Below, one piece after another: positions 7,344 through 18,500 of a stretch of 64,000 nucleotides of DNA. The stretch spans positions 124,001-188,000 of the forward strand of contig JBGVIL010000026.1 in the NCBI GenBank assembly GCA_045123185.1. Direction: 5' to 3'. The notes beneath the pieces were generated by a model, which was not told where the DNA came from, did no database searches, and saw only the letters and a program-made list of their open reading frames with translations. Numbering within the stretch: position 1 is the stretch's first letter; the number at the start of each line of letters is the position of its first letter. Made by a program: the position numbers and the translations under genes. The DNA is from UBA1231 sp045123185. GTDB taxonomy: Bacteria; Bacillota_I; Bacilli_A; ML615J-28; CAG-313.

Positions 7344-8475
7344 ATTTATTTAATTTAATATCATCAATTGCTTTTTCTCTGAAAGTTCTAATTACACGAC
7401 GAAGTGTGTTAATAATTTCAAATAAACTATATAAAATAATTGGTAAATTCTCATTTGTTTCTAATTGAGTCATTTCAATAGCATGAGTGACAGTTGAGTC
7501 TAAACCTATTGCATAGAAACAAACTTGATTAACTGTTTCTAAAATAGTTGAGTTAACATTTTCTGATTTTCTAGTAATTAACTCTTGAACTATAGGTAAA
7601 GTAATTTCACCGTAATTGTTTCCACCCATGAATCTTAAATCATTAGATATTTTTAATAGATCAACAGCAAGTGTTTTTAATACTCCACTTAATTGTAAAA
7701 AACTATCTAGATTAATAGTAGAATCTATGAAATTTTTAGCAGGTCTAAATGCTTCACCTGTATATTTACTAATATATGATACTAACTTTTTGATGTAACG
7801 AGAATTATCTCCAACAATACTAACACCGACATTTAAATCAAGTAATGCATCTATAGCAGTATCGATTCGTTTCATGTCGCGAGTTAATACAATACTAAAA
7901 GCATCAAAAGTTTGAGTTAAAGTTTCGTTTACGATTTCACCATTTTTAAAATAAGATGATTTTGCAGAAAAGCTATTTGTTAATTTCTTTAATTCAACTA
8001 ATAATTTTTTAGTTTGTCTGATTAATGCAATTTTGCCAGCAGTTGGGATGACATCATATGCAGATTGGCCCATATTAACATGTTTTAAAGGGTCAACTAG
8101 ATCATATAAACCTTTCTTACTTCCAAGCATTTCATTTGCACGATTAGCAATTACTTCATTAGCATTCATATTCATACTTGAACCACTGTCACCTTGAACA
8201 AAGTCAGTTATAAATTGTCCATGTAAACGACCGTTCAATATTTCATCACAACTTAGCCCTATAGCTTTTGCGTAGTCACTTTCTAAATTACCCATATCGG
8301 AATTTGCAAATGCAGCAGACTTTTTAATTGTAGCTAAAGCTTTAATCATCTGGCGGTTAATTCCGCGTTTCGTTAAGTCAAAATTTTCTTTTCCGCGAAG
8401 TGTATGTATTCCATAATATGCTTCAGCGGAAATTTGTTTCTCTCCTAAAGCATCTTGTTCGATTCTGTATCGCAC
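7342..8475 (-). CDS. aspartase/fumarase-superfamily protein lacking the catalytic loop
   Basis: 377 aa, against about 470 for aspartase. The N-terminal half is clearly AspA-like: YYGIHTLR, then GSSMNMNANEVIANRA and HVNMGQSAYDVIPTA. The superfamily signature GSS-MPGKVNP, which carries the catalytic serine, is absent. In its place is PIVQELITRKSENVNSTI before the conserved ETVNQV. The THLQDA-type substrate motif is also changed (NETLTQTFDAFS), and the C-terminal domain is short. It is probably not a classical lyase; a binding or regulatory role is an inference. I chose the GTG at 8475, preceded by AAGAAGGTGAT. An in-frame ATG lies 24 nt upstream. Confidence 0.75.
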   Translation of the reverse strand: MRYRIEQDALGEKQISAEAYYGIHTLRGKENFDLTKRGINRQMIKALATIKKSAAFANSDMGNLESDYAKAIGLSCDEILNGRLHGQFITDFVQGDSGSSMNMNANEVIANRANEMLGSKKGLYDLVDPLKHVNMGQSAYDVIPTAGKIALIRQTKKLLVELKKLTNSFSAKSSYFKNGEIVNETLTQTFDAFSIVLTRDMKRIDTAIDALLDLNVGVSIVGDNSRYIKKLVSYISKYTGEAFRPAKNFIDSTINLDSFLQLSGVLKTLAVDLLKISNDLRFMGGNNYGEITLPIVQELITRKSENVNSTILETVNQVCFYAIGLDSTVTHAIEMTQLETNENLPIILYSLFEIINTLRRVIRTFREKAIDDIKLNK

Positions 8476-8505
8476 AATATCACCTTCTTTCATCCACACA
8501 TACTT

Positions 8506-8534
8506 ATCATAGCATAAAATTGAAAAAATTGCAA
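8506..8534 (-). promoter_or_regulatory. minus-strand sigma-A promoter for the aspartase-like gene
   Basis: Read on the minus strand: TTGCAA (8529-8534), a 17-nt spacer and TATGAT (8506-8511), about 30 nt before the GTG start. A TATAAT on the plus strand (8535-8540) could serve murA divergently, but it has no good -35. Confidence 0.65.
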
Positions 8535-8568
8535 TATAATGAATATATCAAATTAATTAGGAGTATTT

Positions 8569-9810
8569 ATGAAATTAAAAATTTTAAAGTGTGAAAGGTT
8601 AGAAGGTAGTATAAATATTAGTGGAAGTAAGAATACAACTTTACCAATTTTAGCTGCGTCAATGTTATCTAAAAAGACAGTCGTTCTTAAAAATATACCT
8701 TTAATTACTGATGTATTAATAATGATAGATATTATGAAAAGTATGGGAGTCAAAATAAAAAGAGAAAATCACAAATTAATTATTAACGCAAAAAAGTTTA
8801 ACCCTATTATTAATTCAAATGATGTACAAAAGCTTAGAGGTTCATATTATTTGATTGGCTCTTGTCTTGCAAGATACAACATATGTTCAATTAAAATGCC
8901 AGGTGGTTGTAATTTCACATCAAGACCTATAGATTTACATATAAAAGCTTTTCGAGAATTAGGTTATGATATCAATTTTCACAAAGACACAATGTATATA
9001 AAAAAGGGTAAGACAAATATTAAAGAAGTAACTATAGAGAAAAAGTCTGTAGGAACATCAATAAATGTATTATTATCTTGTTCATTATTGACTAGTGAAA
9101 TAAAAATTAATAATATCTTATTTGAACCAGAAGTAATTGAAGTAATTAAATTTTTAGAAAAAATTGGTATTAATATGGTAAAAGAATCTAATAATATTTA
9201 TATTAGGAGTAATCATATTAAAAAAAAGATAAAATTCAAAATCGTCTCAGATCGTATTGAAACAGGAAGTTATATGTTACTTGCTGCAGCTATAAAAAAC
9301 AGCCATTTAACAATTAAACATGCACCTATTAAATATATGGAAAGTGTTATTAATGTAGTAAAGAAACTTGGTTGTGATGTGATGACAAAAAAAGATACAA
9401 TTATAGTTAGCGGAAATAATATCAATGGTATAAATTTAGATATTAATGAATATCCTAGTTTTCCAACCGATCTACAACAAATATTATCAGTTGTGTTACT
9501 TAATGCAAAAAATGAATCGCATCTAAAAGATAATATCTATCCAGAGAGAATAAGTCACATAAGAGAACTAAATAAAATGAAAGGAAATATTAAATATATT
9601 AACAATGAAATCATTATCCGTAAATCGAAACTTGTAGGTGCTAAAGTTAATGTAAAAGATTTAAGATGTGGTTTTGCATTGATCGTTGCGGGATCTATTG
9701 CAACTAACAAAACCATACTTGAAAATGCTGAAATTATATTAAGAGGTTATGAAAAACCATTAATAAAATTAAAAAATATCGGTATTAAAATTACCGAATA
9801 TATGAGTTAA
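8569..9810 (+). CDS. murA: UDP-N-acetylglucosamine 1-carboxyvinyltransferase
   Basis: 413 aa, the family length. It catalyses the first committed step of peptidoglycan synthesis, enolpyruvyl transfer from PEP to UDP-GlcNAc in the cytosol. It keeps GSKNTTLP (K22, N23), the catalytic-cysteine loop PGGCNFTSRPID with C114, YPSFPTDLQ and VKDLRCGFAL. The start follows TTAGGAG. It is Lys/Asn-rich like its AT-rich host. Its presence shows that the organism makes a murein wall, unlike true Mollicutes. Whether it is the MurA or MurZ paralogue cannot be told from one copy. Confidence 0.95.
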   Translation: MKLKILKCERLEGSINISGSKNTTLPILAASMLSKKTVVLKNIPLITDVLIMIDIMKSMGVKIKRENHKLIINAKKFNPIINSNDVQKLRGSYYLIGSCLARYNICSIKMPGGCNFTSRPIDLHIKAFRELGYDINFHKDTMYIKKGKTNIKEVTIEKKSVGTSINVLLSCSLLTSEIKINNILFEPEVIEVIKFLEKIGINMVKESNNIYIRSNHIKKKIKFKIVSDRIETGSYMLLAAAIKNSHLTIKHAPIKYMESVINVVKKLGCDVMTKKDTIIVSGNNINGINLDINEYPSFPTDLQQILSVVLLNAKNESHLKDNIYPERISHIRELNKMKGNIKYINNEIIIRKSKLVGAKVNVKDLRCGFALIVAGSIATNKTILENAEIILRGYEKPLIKLKNIGIKITEYMS

Positions 9811-9814
9811 TATA

Positions 9815-9843
9815 AAGACATCATTTTTTAATTATGTTATAAT
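9815..9843 (+). promoter_or_regulatory. promoter of the 806-aa CvpA-like gene
   Basis: AAGACA (9815-9820), a 17-nt spacer and extended -10 TGTTATAAT with TATAAT at 9838-9843. The -35 matches consensus in four of six positions. Confidence 0.6.
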
Positions 9844-9865
9844 AATAAAAAAAGAGGTGACCTGT

Positions 9866-12286
9866 ATGGATTTAAGTTTAGTATCTACTATAATTAATCT
9901 AGTTTTATTAGGAACATTTATTCTTTCAATGTTGTTTGGATTTTTAAGAGGATTTAAAAAGTCTTTAAACAATTTAATTGTAAATGTTATTATTGTAATT
10001 TTAGCATTTACATTGTCAAGTCTAGTAGTTAACGCAATTACTAATTTAGATGTATCATTTATTACGGGAGATGAGGAGTCAGTCACACTATCTGAAGCTG
10101 TCGTTAATTTAATTGCTAGTAATTTAGATATTGATGGTTATGAAATAAAAGAAACTGTTGAACTTTCTGAAGCAATAGCTAAAGGTGTAATGCGTTTACC
10201 GGCATTTTTAATAATTCTATTTGTTGGATTATTAATAGTAAAACCATTGGTTAGATTCATGTTAAATAAACTTATTCCTTTACCTAGTGGTAAATCAATT
10301 TCATTTAGATTTATAGGTTTAGCTGTTTCGTTTGTTTCCTATGTGTTTATAATGTTCTTCATTACTGCACCTTTCTTTGGGGTCTTCGGAATGGTTAATC
10401 AAGTTATGAATGTATTAGAAAAAGAAGATCAACCAATCGAAATAATTGAAGATATTGATGAATTAAATAGCGGAATAGTATTAGGAACAGCCAAAACACT
10501 ATTTTCAGAAGAATATACTTCACAAGCAAAATTAATTAGTAACTTAATGGCAATTGAAACTAGTCATGGTAAAATCTCAATCAAGAATGAACTTGATAAT
10601 CATTTATTATTAGTTGGATTGATTTATCAAAATAGTGATGATAATGAAAAACTAACTCAAGCCATTTTAGACAATTATGAAAAAATATTAGCGGGCTTTA
10701 ATGATAGTGAAATATTAGATGTTTCAATGCCAGTCGTTATTGAAATATTACGAATTTCATTTAAAGATGAAAACATAAATTTTGATAAATTATCAAATGT
10801 TAATTGGACTAATGAAAAACAAACATTAATTGGCCTTCTTTCGGCAATCTTTGAATTTGCTGAAACAATCGATTTGAATTTCGAAAAACCTGAAGAGATA
10901 TTAGGTAACCCTAATTTACCTGTTGCTTTAAAAAATATTGGTGAAACATTAAATAATTCAGGGTTATTTAAAGAAGTCCTTTTAGTATATCTTAATGATG
11001 TTGTAAAAGACGCAATTAAAAATTCAGGAGAAGAATATCAAGCTTTAGCAGATATTATTGATTTAACTAAACTTGACCTTGCTCATGATTTTGAAATTAT
11101 TGGTTTAATCTTAAATGACATATATGATATCGGAATCTCTAACGATGATAAATTTAATATATTAGATAATATTGATGTTATAGAAAGATTGATTCCTAAT
11201 ATTTTTAGTTTAGGCACAATTAAAAATAATGAACAAAAAATCATTGAATTTATTATCAATATCGCTAATGTTCAAGAAATACTTGATGAAATGGGAATTA
11301 AACTAAATTTTGAAAATGTCATTTGGGAAACCGAAATTGATATTTTTACTGATGTTATTGTTGACATTCTGAAGCTAATTAAGAAATCAGGTTCAACAAG
11401 TATTGAGAACACTGATGTAGTTGGTTTATTAACTAACGAAAGTTATCGTAATGATGCAACTTTAATAATCGAAAAAATTGCTGAAAGCAAATTATTGGGT
11501 GATAGTATTATCTTGATTATATCAACTGCAATGTCAAATATAAATCTAGATAGTTGGAAAAGTGAAAAGCTTATTGCTTACACTAATAACCCTAGTGATT
11601 ACGTGGTTTGGGCTAAAGATGAGCTTTTAAAAGTCATTGCACTTTATAGCATGCTAGACAGATTAACAACATTAAATTTTGAGTCATTGTCAAATGATGA
11701 ATTAGATCAATTAGAAAGTGATTTATTAGAAATTAATAAACTAGAAATAATTTCTCTTGATAACATTATTCCAAATATTAATAATGCATTAAATGATGCA
11801 GGATTTAAAGTTCAATTGTTAGATAGTATTTATGACAAAAATAACTCTGGTGGTTTAGATTCAAACAAAGATGAATGGGCTGCCGAAATACCTGTTTTAA
11901 TTGATATTGTGAATGGAATCAATAATATTAATTTTGATGATAAATCAATTGCGAATAGTTATGCAGAATTAGGTACAATTTTAGAAGACATGAAGACTTC
12001 ATATATCTTTGGAAATGACCTTCGTGGCGATGGAAATTATACTACAGATGATGATGTTTTTAATGATATTGTTATTGAAATTTTTACTGATAATGGATTA
12101 ATTAAGACGCCTTCTAACCATGGATTTATTGATGAAAATAAAGCAAAAAATGATGATTGGTCATCATATAATTATGTCCAAGAATTACAATATTTAGCAT
12201 ACTTTAATCCTGAATATTCTACTCAACCATCATACATTTTAACGATATTAAATTCATCACAAATCTATCAAAATTACAGTATTTAA
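9866..12286 (+). CDS. CvpA-like membrane-anchored helical repeat protein (806 aa, short paralogue)
   Basis: Hydrophobic segments at about 7-26, 37-58, 110-134 and 148-175 give a CvpA-like four-helix head (GFLRGFKKSL between helices 1 and 2). About 630 acidic, helix-rich residues follow, predicted outside the cell. Recurrent W-x-x-E-hydrophobic motifs (VNWTNEKQ, VIWETEID, DEWAAEIP) mark the same module that builds the giant neighbour. The C-terminal region (about 665-775) matches the giant's C-terminal region block by block: SNKDEW, SYIFGNDLR against SYLFGNDVR, and DDWSSYN against DDWSRYN. The ATG at 9866 follows AGAGGTGA. Function is unknown; an anchored surface protein is inferred. Confidence 0.8.
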   Translation: MDLSLVSTIINLVLLGTFILSMLFGFLRGFKKSLNNLIVNVIIVILAFTLSSLVVNAITNLDVSFITGDEESVTLSEAVVNLIASNLDIDGYEIKETVELSEAIAKGVMRLPAFLIILFVGLLIVKPLVRFMLNKLIPLPSGKSISFRFIGLAVSFVSYVFIMFFITAPFFGVFGMVNQVMNVLEKEDQPIEIIEDIDELNSGIVLGTAKTLFSEEYTSQAKLISNLMAIETSHGKISIKNELDNHLLLVGLIYQNSDDNEKLTQAILDNYEKILAGFNDSEILDVSMPVVIEILRISFKDENINFDKLSNVNWTNEKQTLIGLLSAIFEFAETIDLNFEKPEEILGNPNLPVALKNIGETLNNSGLFKEVLLVYLNDVVKDAIKNSGEEYQALADIIDLTKLDLAHDFEIIGLILNDIYDIGISNDDKFNILDNIDVIERLIPNIFSLGTIKNNEQKIIEFIINIANVQEILDEMGIKLNFENVIWETEIDIFTDVIVDILKLIKKSGSTSIENTDVVGLLTNESYRNDATLIIEKIAESKLLGDSIILIISTAMSNINLDSWKSEKLIAYTNNPSDYVVWAKDELLKVIALYSMLDRLTTLNFESLSNDELDQLESDLLEINKLEIISLDNIIPNINNALNDAGFKVQLLDSIYDKNNSGGLDSNKDEWAAEIPVLIDIVNGINNINFDDKSIANSYAELGTILEDMKTSYIFGNDLRGDGNYTTDDDVFNDIVIEIFTDNGLIKTPSNHGFIDENKAKNDDWSSYNYVQELQYLAYFNPEYSTQPSYILTILNSSQIYQNYSI

Positions 12287-12331
12287 TACTGATTTTATTA
12301 CATGTAAAATCAACAAAATCTAATAAAAATT

Positions 12332-12366
12332 AGAACTATATTCGAGTGAATATAGTTCTTTTTTTA
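12332..12366 (+). terminator. strong Rho-independent terminator after the 806-aa gene
   Basis: A 12-bp perfect stem (12332-12343 with 12348-12359) with a GAGT loop and a T-run. It separates the two CvpA-like genes into different transcripts. Confidence 0.92.
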
Positions 12367-12509
12367 TTATTTAATCAATAAAATTATAAAGAAATAAAAT
12401 AGGAAATATTCGCTAAAAAATGAATTTTATGTTTTTCGAAACAAAAAATAACAATTTTAAATTTTAAAATTAAAATTTTAAAAAAAAATTCGAAAAGTAA
12501 ATGTATTGC
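12367..12509. other. extremely AT-rich intergenic stretch
   Basis: Between the terminator and the giant gene's promoter lies nearly pure A/T sequence with short A-tracts and T-tracts and self-complementary AAATTTTAAA elements. No reading frame or RNA gene is visible. It could act as an UP element or as a curved DNA region for the downstream promoter. Confidence 0.4.
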
Positions 12510-12538
12510 TTTACAAGAATTCAAAATTTTGGTAAAAT
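12510..12538 (+). promoter_or_regulatory. sigma-A promoter of the giant gene
   Basis: TTTACA (12510-12515), a 17-nt spacer and TGG-TAAAAT (-10 at 12533-12538). It is followed by AGAGGTG and the ATG at 12573. Confidence 0.75.
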
Positions 12539-12572
12539 AAGAGAGTAAATCTTTAAGAAAGAGGTGTACGTT

Positions 12573-15500
12573 ATGCCAAGTGTAAACACAATAATGTTAA
12601 TATTTGCCCTAGCTGCATTAGGGATATTAGCATTATCAGCATTAGTTGGGTTCCTTGCGGGTTTTAAAAGGGAATTAAGACTAATGATTGTTTTCGTAGT
12701 CTTACTGGGGTCAGTATGGCTCGTATTTGGTAATCCTGGTGTTATTTTAAACACTGAATTACCGGCGTTTGCTAGTACAATGTTACATGATACACTTTCA
12801 GGAATGTTTAAAGGGCTTGACCCTATGAGATTTACAACACTTAGCGGTGTGATAGCTGAAGTCGCTGGTGCGGCAGTTCCTAACATTAAAGAACTTTTAG
12901 TTGAAGGAACTAAGACTTACGCGCTATTAATGAGTGTTGTAGAATTCGTATTAAGATTCGTGTTTGTGTTAGTAGGTACAATCGTTGTGTACGTATTATG
13001 TATCTTAATCCGTGTAATTTCATTCGTGATTCGTTTAATTTATCGTCTATGTACAATTAGATATCGTAGACGTAAACGTGCCGAAAGAGAAGCAAAACGT
13101 GAAACTGGTCTTGACGAAGGAGTAGTTGTAGTTAAGTCAGATATTTATGATGGTGAAGTTGTTGTAACTTTAAGTCGTAACCCTAAGAAAGTTCGTAAGG
13201 GTAAAAGACGTGGTTGGGCAGCTGGACTTGGATTATTAAGAGGTGCTTTCACAGTTTTATTAATCTGCGTTCCAATTACTGGCTTACTATCAATTGTTAA
13301 CGAAGTTGAACCTGAAACTGTTGACATGGTATTGGATGTCATGAATGGTGGTCAATCAGAAGGACAAGTTGCTGAAGGAGATAATGAATTACTTGATTTT
13401 GTATTCGAATTTGCTGAAGCATATGATTCTGGTATTGTAGCTGAAATCATCAGTTCAAGTGAATACTTCTTAGGTAAAGAACTAGACGAAACACTATTCG
13501 ACAATTTATTAAAAATTGAAACTAGTACTCAAACAATTTATGTTCGTGAGGAAGTAATTAAAATAATTCAAATTGCGAACTTATTACCTGAGGCTTATGA
13601 TCCAGACAAAGCAATTCCAATTGATATCTGGTCATTAAGTGACGTTAAACAAGATCGTATTATTGAACTTTTAAAAGAATTTAAATTGTTCGCAGAAATC
13701 ATGCCTGTTGCAATTGAATTTGCCGGCACACTAGATGTAGTAAAAGACTTCTTAGGAGATTCTGGTCAAACACTTGATAGTTTAAGTGACATTGATTGGT
13801 CTTCGGATTTAAATTACATCTTAGATGCTGTAAGACATGCAATTGAACTTGGAGACATTACTGAAGAGTTTGATATCATGAAACTTAATTGTGATGTTCT
13901 TCGTGATGTTGTTTCAAATATCGGTAAAACTGAATTTATCGCAAAATTAATGCCAATTGTTATCAATGCTGCATTACATTTAGAAATGACTCAATCATTT
14001 ATTGGTGAATGGCCTAAAGAAAATGTAATTGTAACTGATGGTATTTCTTGGGATGTTGAATTAGTAAATTTAGTTGGTATCTTTGAACAATTCCAAACAT
14101 TAGATTTAGACTTAGCAAATCTTGATGTTATGGCTATTATTTCAGACAATGAAAAATTAGACATCATCAAAGGTATGGTTCAAGATTTAGTAACTAGCGA
14201 TTTATTTATTGAAATTGCTTTACAAGTACTTGACTTTGCTAAAGAATTCCAATTAGGAAATCTTGGATTTGAAGAATTCCAAAACATTTTAAAATTAACA
14301 AACTTAGTTGCTCCAGATTGGGAAGAAGATGTAGCAACAATTATCGAAATGGTTAAGATTGTCAATGAACTTGGAATCTTAGCTGAAGAAGGATTCGATA
14401 TTAATGATCCTGATTGTGATGAAAATTTACAAGATATGATTCATTTAATTTTCGACTTAAATTTAATCAGCAACAAAGCTGGTGTAAATTATAGCGATCC
14501 TTCAAAACAAAGAACAGCTGCTATTTTCAATGAAGTTAAAACTTTATTAGTTGAAGCAGCATTAAGACAATTCAAGCTATTTGACATCGAAGGTGAAGAT
14601 GGATTTATTTTCGAACAATTCACTGATGATGAACGTGCTTCAATTCAATGGGAAGCTATTGACTGGGAAAATGAAGCAGAAGTTTATAGCGAAGAAAGAA
14701 TGTTATGTGATGCAGTTGGTTATGTTGTTGAACTTTTAAGATTCTATGACAGTAAAGGTATCACATTAGAAAATATTGGTAATGATGTAATGGCTCTTTT
14801 AGAGTATGACGAAACATTTACATATTTAATCGATATTTTAGATTCAGTATTAGATTCAAGTTTATTAACAACTATCATCCCTTATGCTTTAGAAAAATTC
14901 TTAGTTCCAGTGATTGAAGACTTCGAAGATAAAGCAGAACTTCCAGATGGTGAAGACATCGATATTACTGATCAAATTAGCAGACATAATATTTCTGCCG
15001 AAATATTTAACTTTATTTACATCTTAATGGATGCTAAAGAAATTGGACTAATTGGTGCGGTTACAAGTGGTGAACTTAACCTTAACCTAGCGGCGAATAT
15101 CTATATTCCAACAACTGATTCATCTTTAGCAACATTTAACGAAAAGAATAAATTAATTGATTATGTACCACTTATTGAATATTATCCAGCGGGTACAGTA
15201 ATCGAAATTGATGGACAACAAGTAGTTTGTGGTGAAAATACACATGTACGTCCAGACTTAACAGATTTAGCTTTAACAGACATAGTTAAACGTGTGTTCC
15301 ACTCTAAATTATTTGCTGGTAAAGAAGCTAAAATCTTCCGTGTATTATTTGCTGTATTACTAGATACAAAAGTATCTAAAGATGCAATTAACGCAATTGA
15401 TTTCAGTTCTCCTAACAGAGAAAGTGAACTTAATAAATTAGTTAACTCTATTAACGGATTAAGACCAATCTTAGAAGATTTCAATGAAATCTATAATGGT

Positions 15501-18500
15501 GGAGATATTAATCTTGAATACTTCTACGAAAAAGAAAATGCGTTACAATTAGTTGACAGTTTAAGAGTTTTATTTACTTCTGATTTAATTGCTGTTTTAT
15601 TACCTGAATTATATCATCAATACTTATTACCACAAGGTATTCTTCCAGAAGAGTTTGCTGATATTTTAACAGTTCAATCATTATACTGGGCTGAACACAA
15701 AAATAATCCAGATTACTTAGAAGGTTTAACTGGTAAACAATTAACTGAAGACTTAGTTACAATCTTAAGTATTGCTGAATTATTAATTGACTTTGATTTA
15801 TTAAATATCTTAAGTGAAGATAAAGATGTTTTATTTGCAAATGCAACAGATACATTCAACAGATTATTTGATTTAATCATGCAACTAAATATTTTAGAAG
15901 GCAATGGAAATGAACTTGTTGCATTACTAGTTAACATGTTATTAGACGTAGAAATTCCAGTTGAAGATTTTGAAGCTTTAGGTGTTAATTGGAAAGATGA
16001 AGTAGCATTAGCTAAAGAAGTTGTAGCTGCAATATTCGAATTACTTGAAAATTCTGGTATTGAAGGATTCAAGAAATTACAAGAAGTAATGGAAGATCCA
16101 ATGGCTCACTTAGAAAACTTCTTAGTAGATGCAAACGTTAGATCTTTAGCTGACATTATTACTCAAGTTTCTCAATCTAAAGTTCTTGAAGTTCTAGCAT
16201 TACCACTTGTTAATAAATTCATCCCTGGTATGTTAGAAGGTGTTGAAGAATTTACAGAAGAAGAATACTCTGGTGCATTAGTTGCTGAAGATATTAAAGC
16301 TTTAGCTGACATTCTTTACAATGTAGCTGACGCTCAATTAATGGAAACAATTAAAGCGCTTCTTGGTGAATTCACTGAATTATTACCAAAATCTGAAGAA
16401 GAAGTTGCTATTCCACTAAGTCATGAACAATATGCAAATATTATTGAATTAGTATTTGGATTAAATATTTTACAAACTCCAACAATGAAAAACTTTATTG
16501 TTGACATGTTAAAAGACACACTTAGTGATATGGATTTATCATCTGTTACTCCAGAAGATTTAGACTTCGCACAAGATGGTAAAACAATTGCAGATGCTTA
16601 CCGCGTATTTGCAGAAGCATTTGTACAAACAACATATGAACAATTTACAGTTCAAAATGTATTAGATTTAATCAATGGTGAAACTGAAATTTCATCACTT
16701 GAAGGATTAATTACACAAAACAACTTATATGCAGTAGTTGATTTACTAGAAGGAGTTTTAAGTACAACACTTGTTAATGAATTCTCACTTGTAGTATTTA
16801 ACTTTGCAAAAGAAGCAGTTCCTGCTGAATTCGGATTTATTTTCGATGTTGAAATTTTTGAAGATGAATTCCATCAAGACATCATCAGCCTTATGAATGT
16901 TTTAAGAGCAGCAATTGCTTTAAATCCTCAAAATATTCTTTTCGATAAGGGTATTGAACTTAAAGGCGTAGGCGAAAGCTTAAAAACAATTATTGAAACA
17001 TTAGTTAACACTAATTTAATTCACAAAAATGCTACAAACGTTGTAATTGGCGTTTTAGGTGTTTTAGGTCTTGAAGTAACAGCTGAAGATTTAGCTGGTG
17101 TTGATTATGAAAAAGACTTAGAAGGAATTTATGAAATCTTTAATCATCTTGAAGATATCTTATTAACTTCTAAATTAGAAGATCATTTAGCTATTTTAGA
17201 TTTAGTTGAAAATTTAGATATTGAAGCTATCTTAGCAAATGAAGATATTGTATGTTACGATAACTTAGAAAGTATCGTTGAAATCTTAGAAGAACTTGTT
17301 GGTTTAACAATTGTTCCTGCAATTTTTGAACCTGCATACAATACATTTGTTCCACAAATTACTGAAAATTTAGATCCTGCATTACAACCATTCTTCAGTA
17401 TTGATGATTATTCAGCTGATATGTTTGCAGAAGATTTACAATCATTAGTTTACATTGTTAGACAAGTAGTTGAATTTGGAGCATTAGCAATTTATCGTGG
17501 TTCAGATATTGATTGGTCTCAAACAGAACCAATTGAAAATATCATTGAAACTTTATTTGCATTAAATTACTTAAATGCAAAACTTGATGAAATTGTAACT
17601 TATGTTTCTGACAGCATGTTCGATTTATCTGAACTTGATGTAGAAGCTGTTAGAGCTGGATTAGCAAGTGATGGTCAAATCTTTGCTAATATTTACAAAA
17701 TTATTGCCGAAGACATTCTTGCACAAGAATGGTTCCCAATTCATAACCTAGATGATCTAGATAGTTTTGGTATTGATACTTTACCATTTGAAAATCTAGT
17801 AAGTTATGAAACATTAGTAACTGTAGGAAAAGTTGTTCAAAACTTCGTTTCTACAAACTTAGTATATGAAGCATTACCAATTGTATTTGATTATGCTAAA
17901 GGCTTAGTACCTGAAAATTTAGCATTCTTAGTAGATGTTGAACTTGATAGTGCTGAATTACAAGAAGAATTATTTGCATTTATCGATATTGCTGAAGTAG
18001 TTGTTGATATTATCAGACCTGCTTTACCAGAATTAGCTGCAAATATTTCTGGTATCCTTGATGGTTCTGTTGATCCATTATCATTAGAACTTCAATTCAA
18101 TTTAGAAAACTTACATGCTGATGCAAAAGCAATCGTTCAAATTATCGATGGCATGAATTTAATTGATGGCCGTGGAAAAGAATTATTAATTGGCGCTTTA
18201 TCATTAGCGGGTATCACTGTTACTGCAGAAGATTTAGCTGATCTTACATTTGCAAATGACAAAGATTTAGCTGAATTAATCGCATACAAAGTAGTTGATT
18301 TATTAACTGCAAATGAATTAAATTCAGTAAAAGCATTCTTAGATTTAACTGAAAACTTAAGTCTTGAAAATGAAGATTTAATCAATGGTGAAAATGTAAT
18401 AATCATTTTAGACATTGTTGAATTAATTTTACAATCAGAAGTTCTTAGAACATTATTTGTTCCTGTTTACGATCAAATGTTAAAAGAAACAGTTGATGGT

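Noticed and set aside
8400..8594. Small plus-strand frame spanning the aspartase-murA gap
   Set aside because: It overlaps the start of the aspartase-like gene in antisense and the murA start, with no ribosome site.
12521..12886. Minus-strand open frames opposite the giant gene (this and many others up to about 34800)
   Set aside because: They are low-complexity Ser/Asn/Leu-rich shadows of the coding strand, with no ribosome sites or family features.
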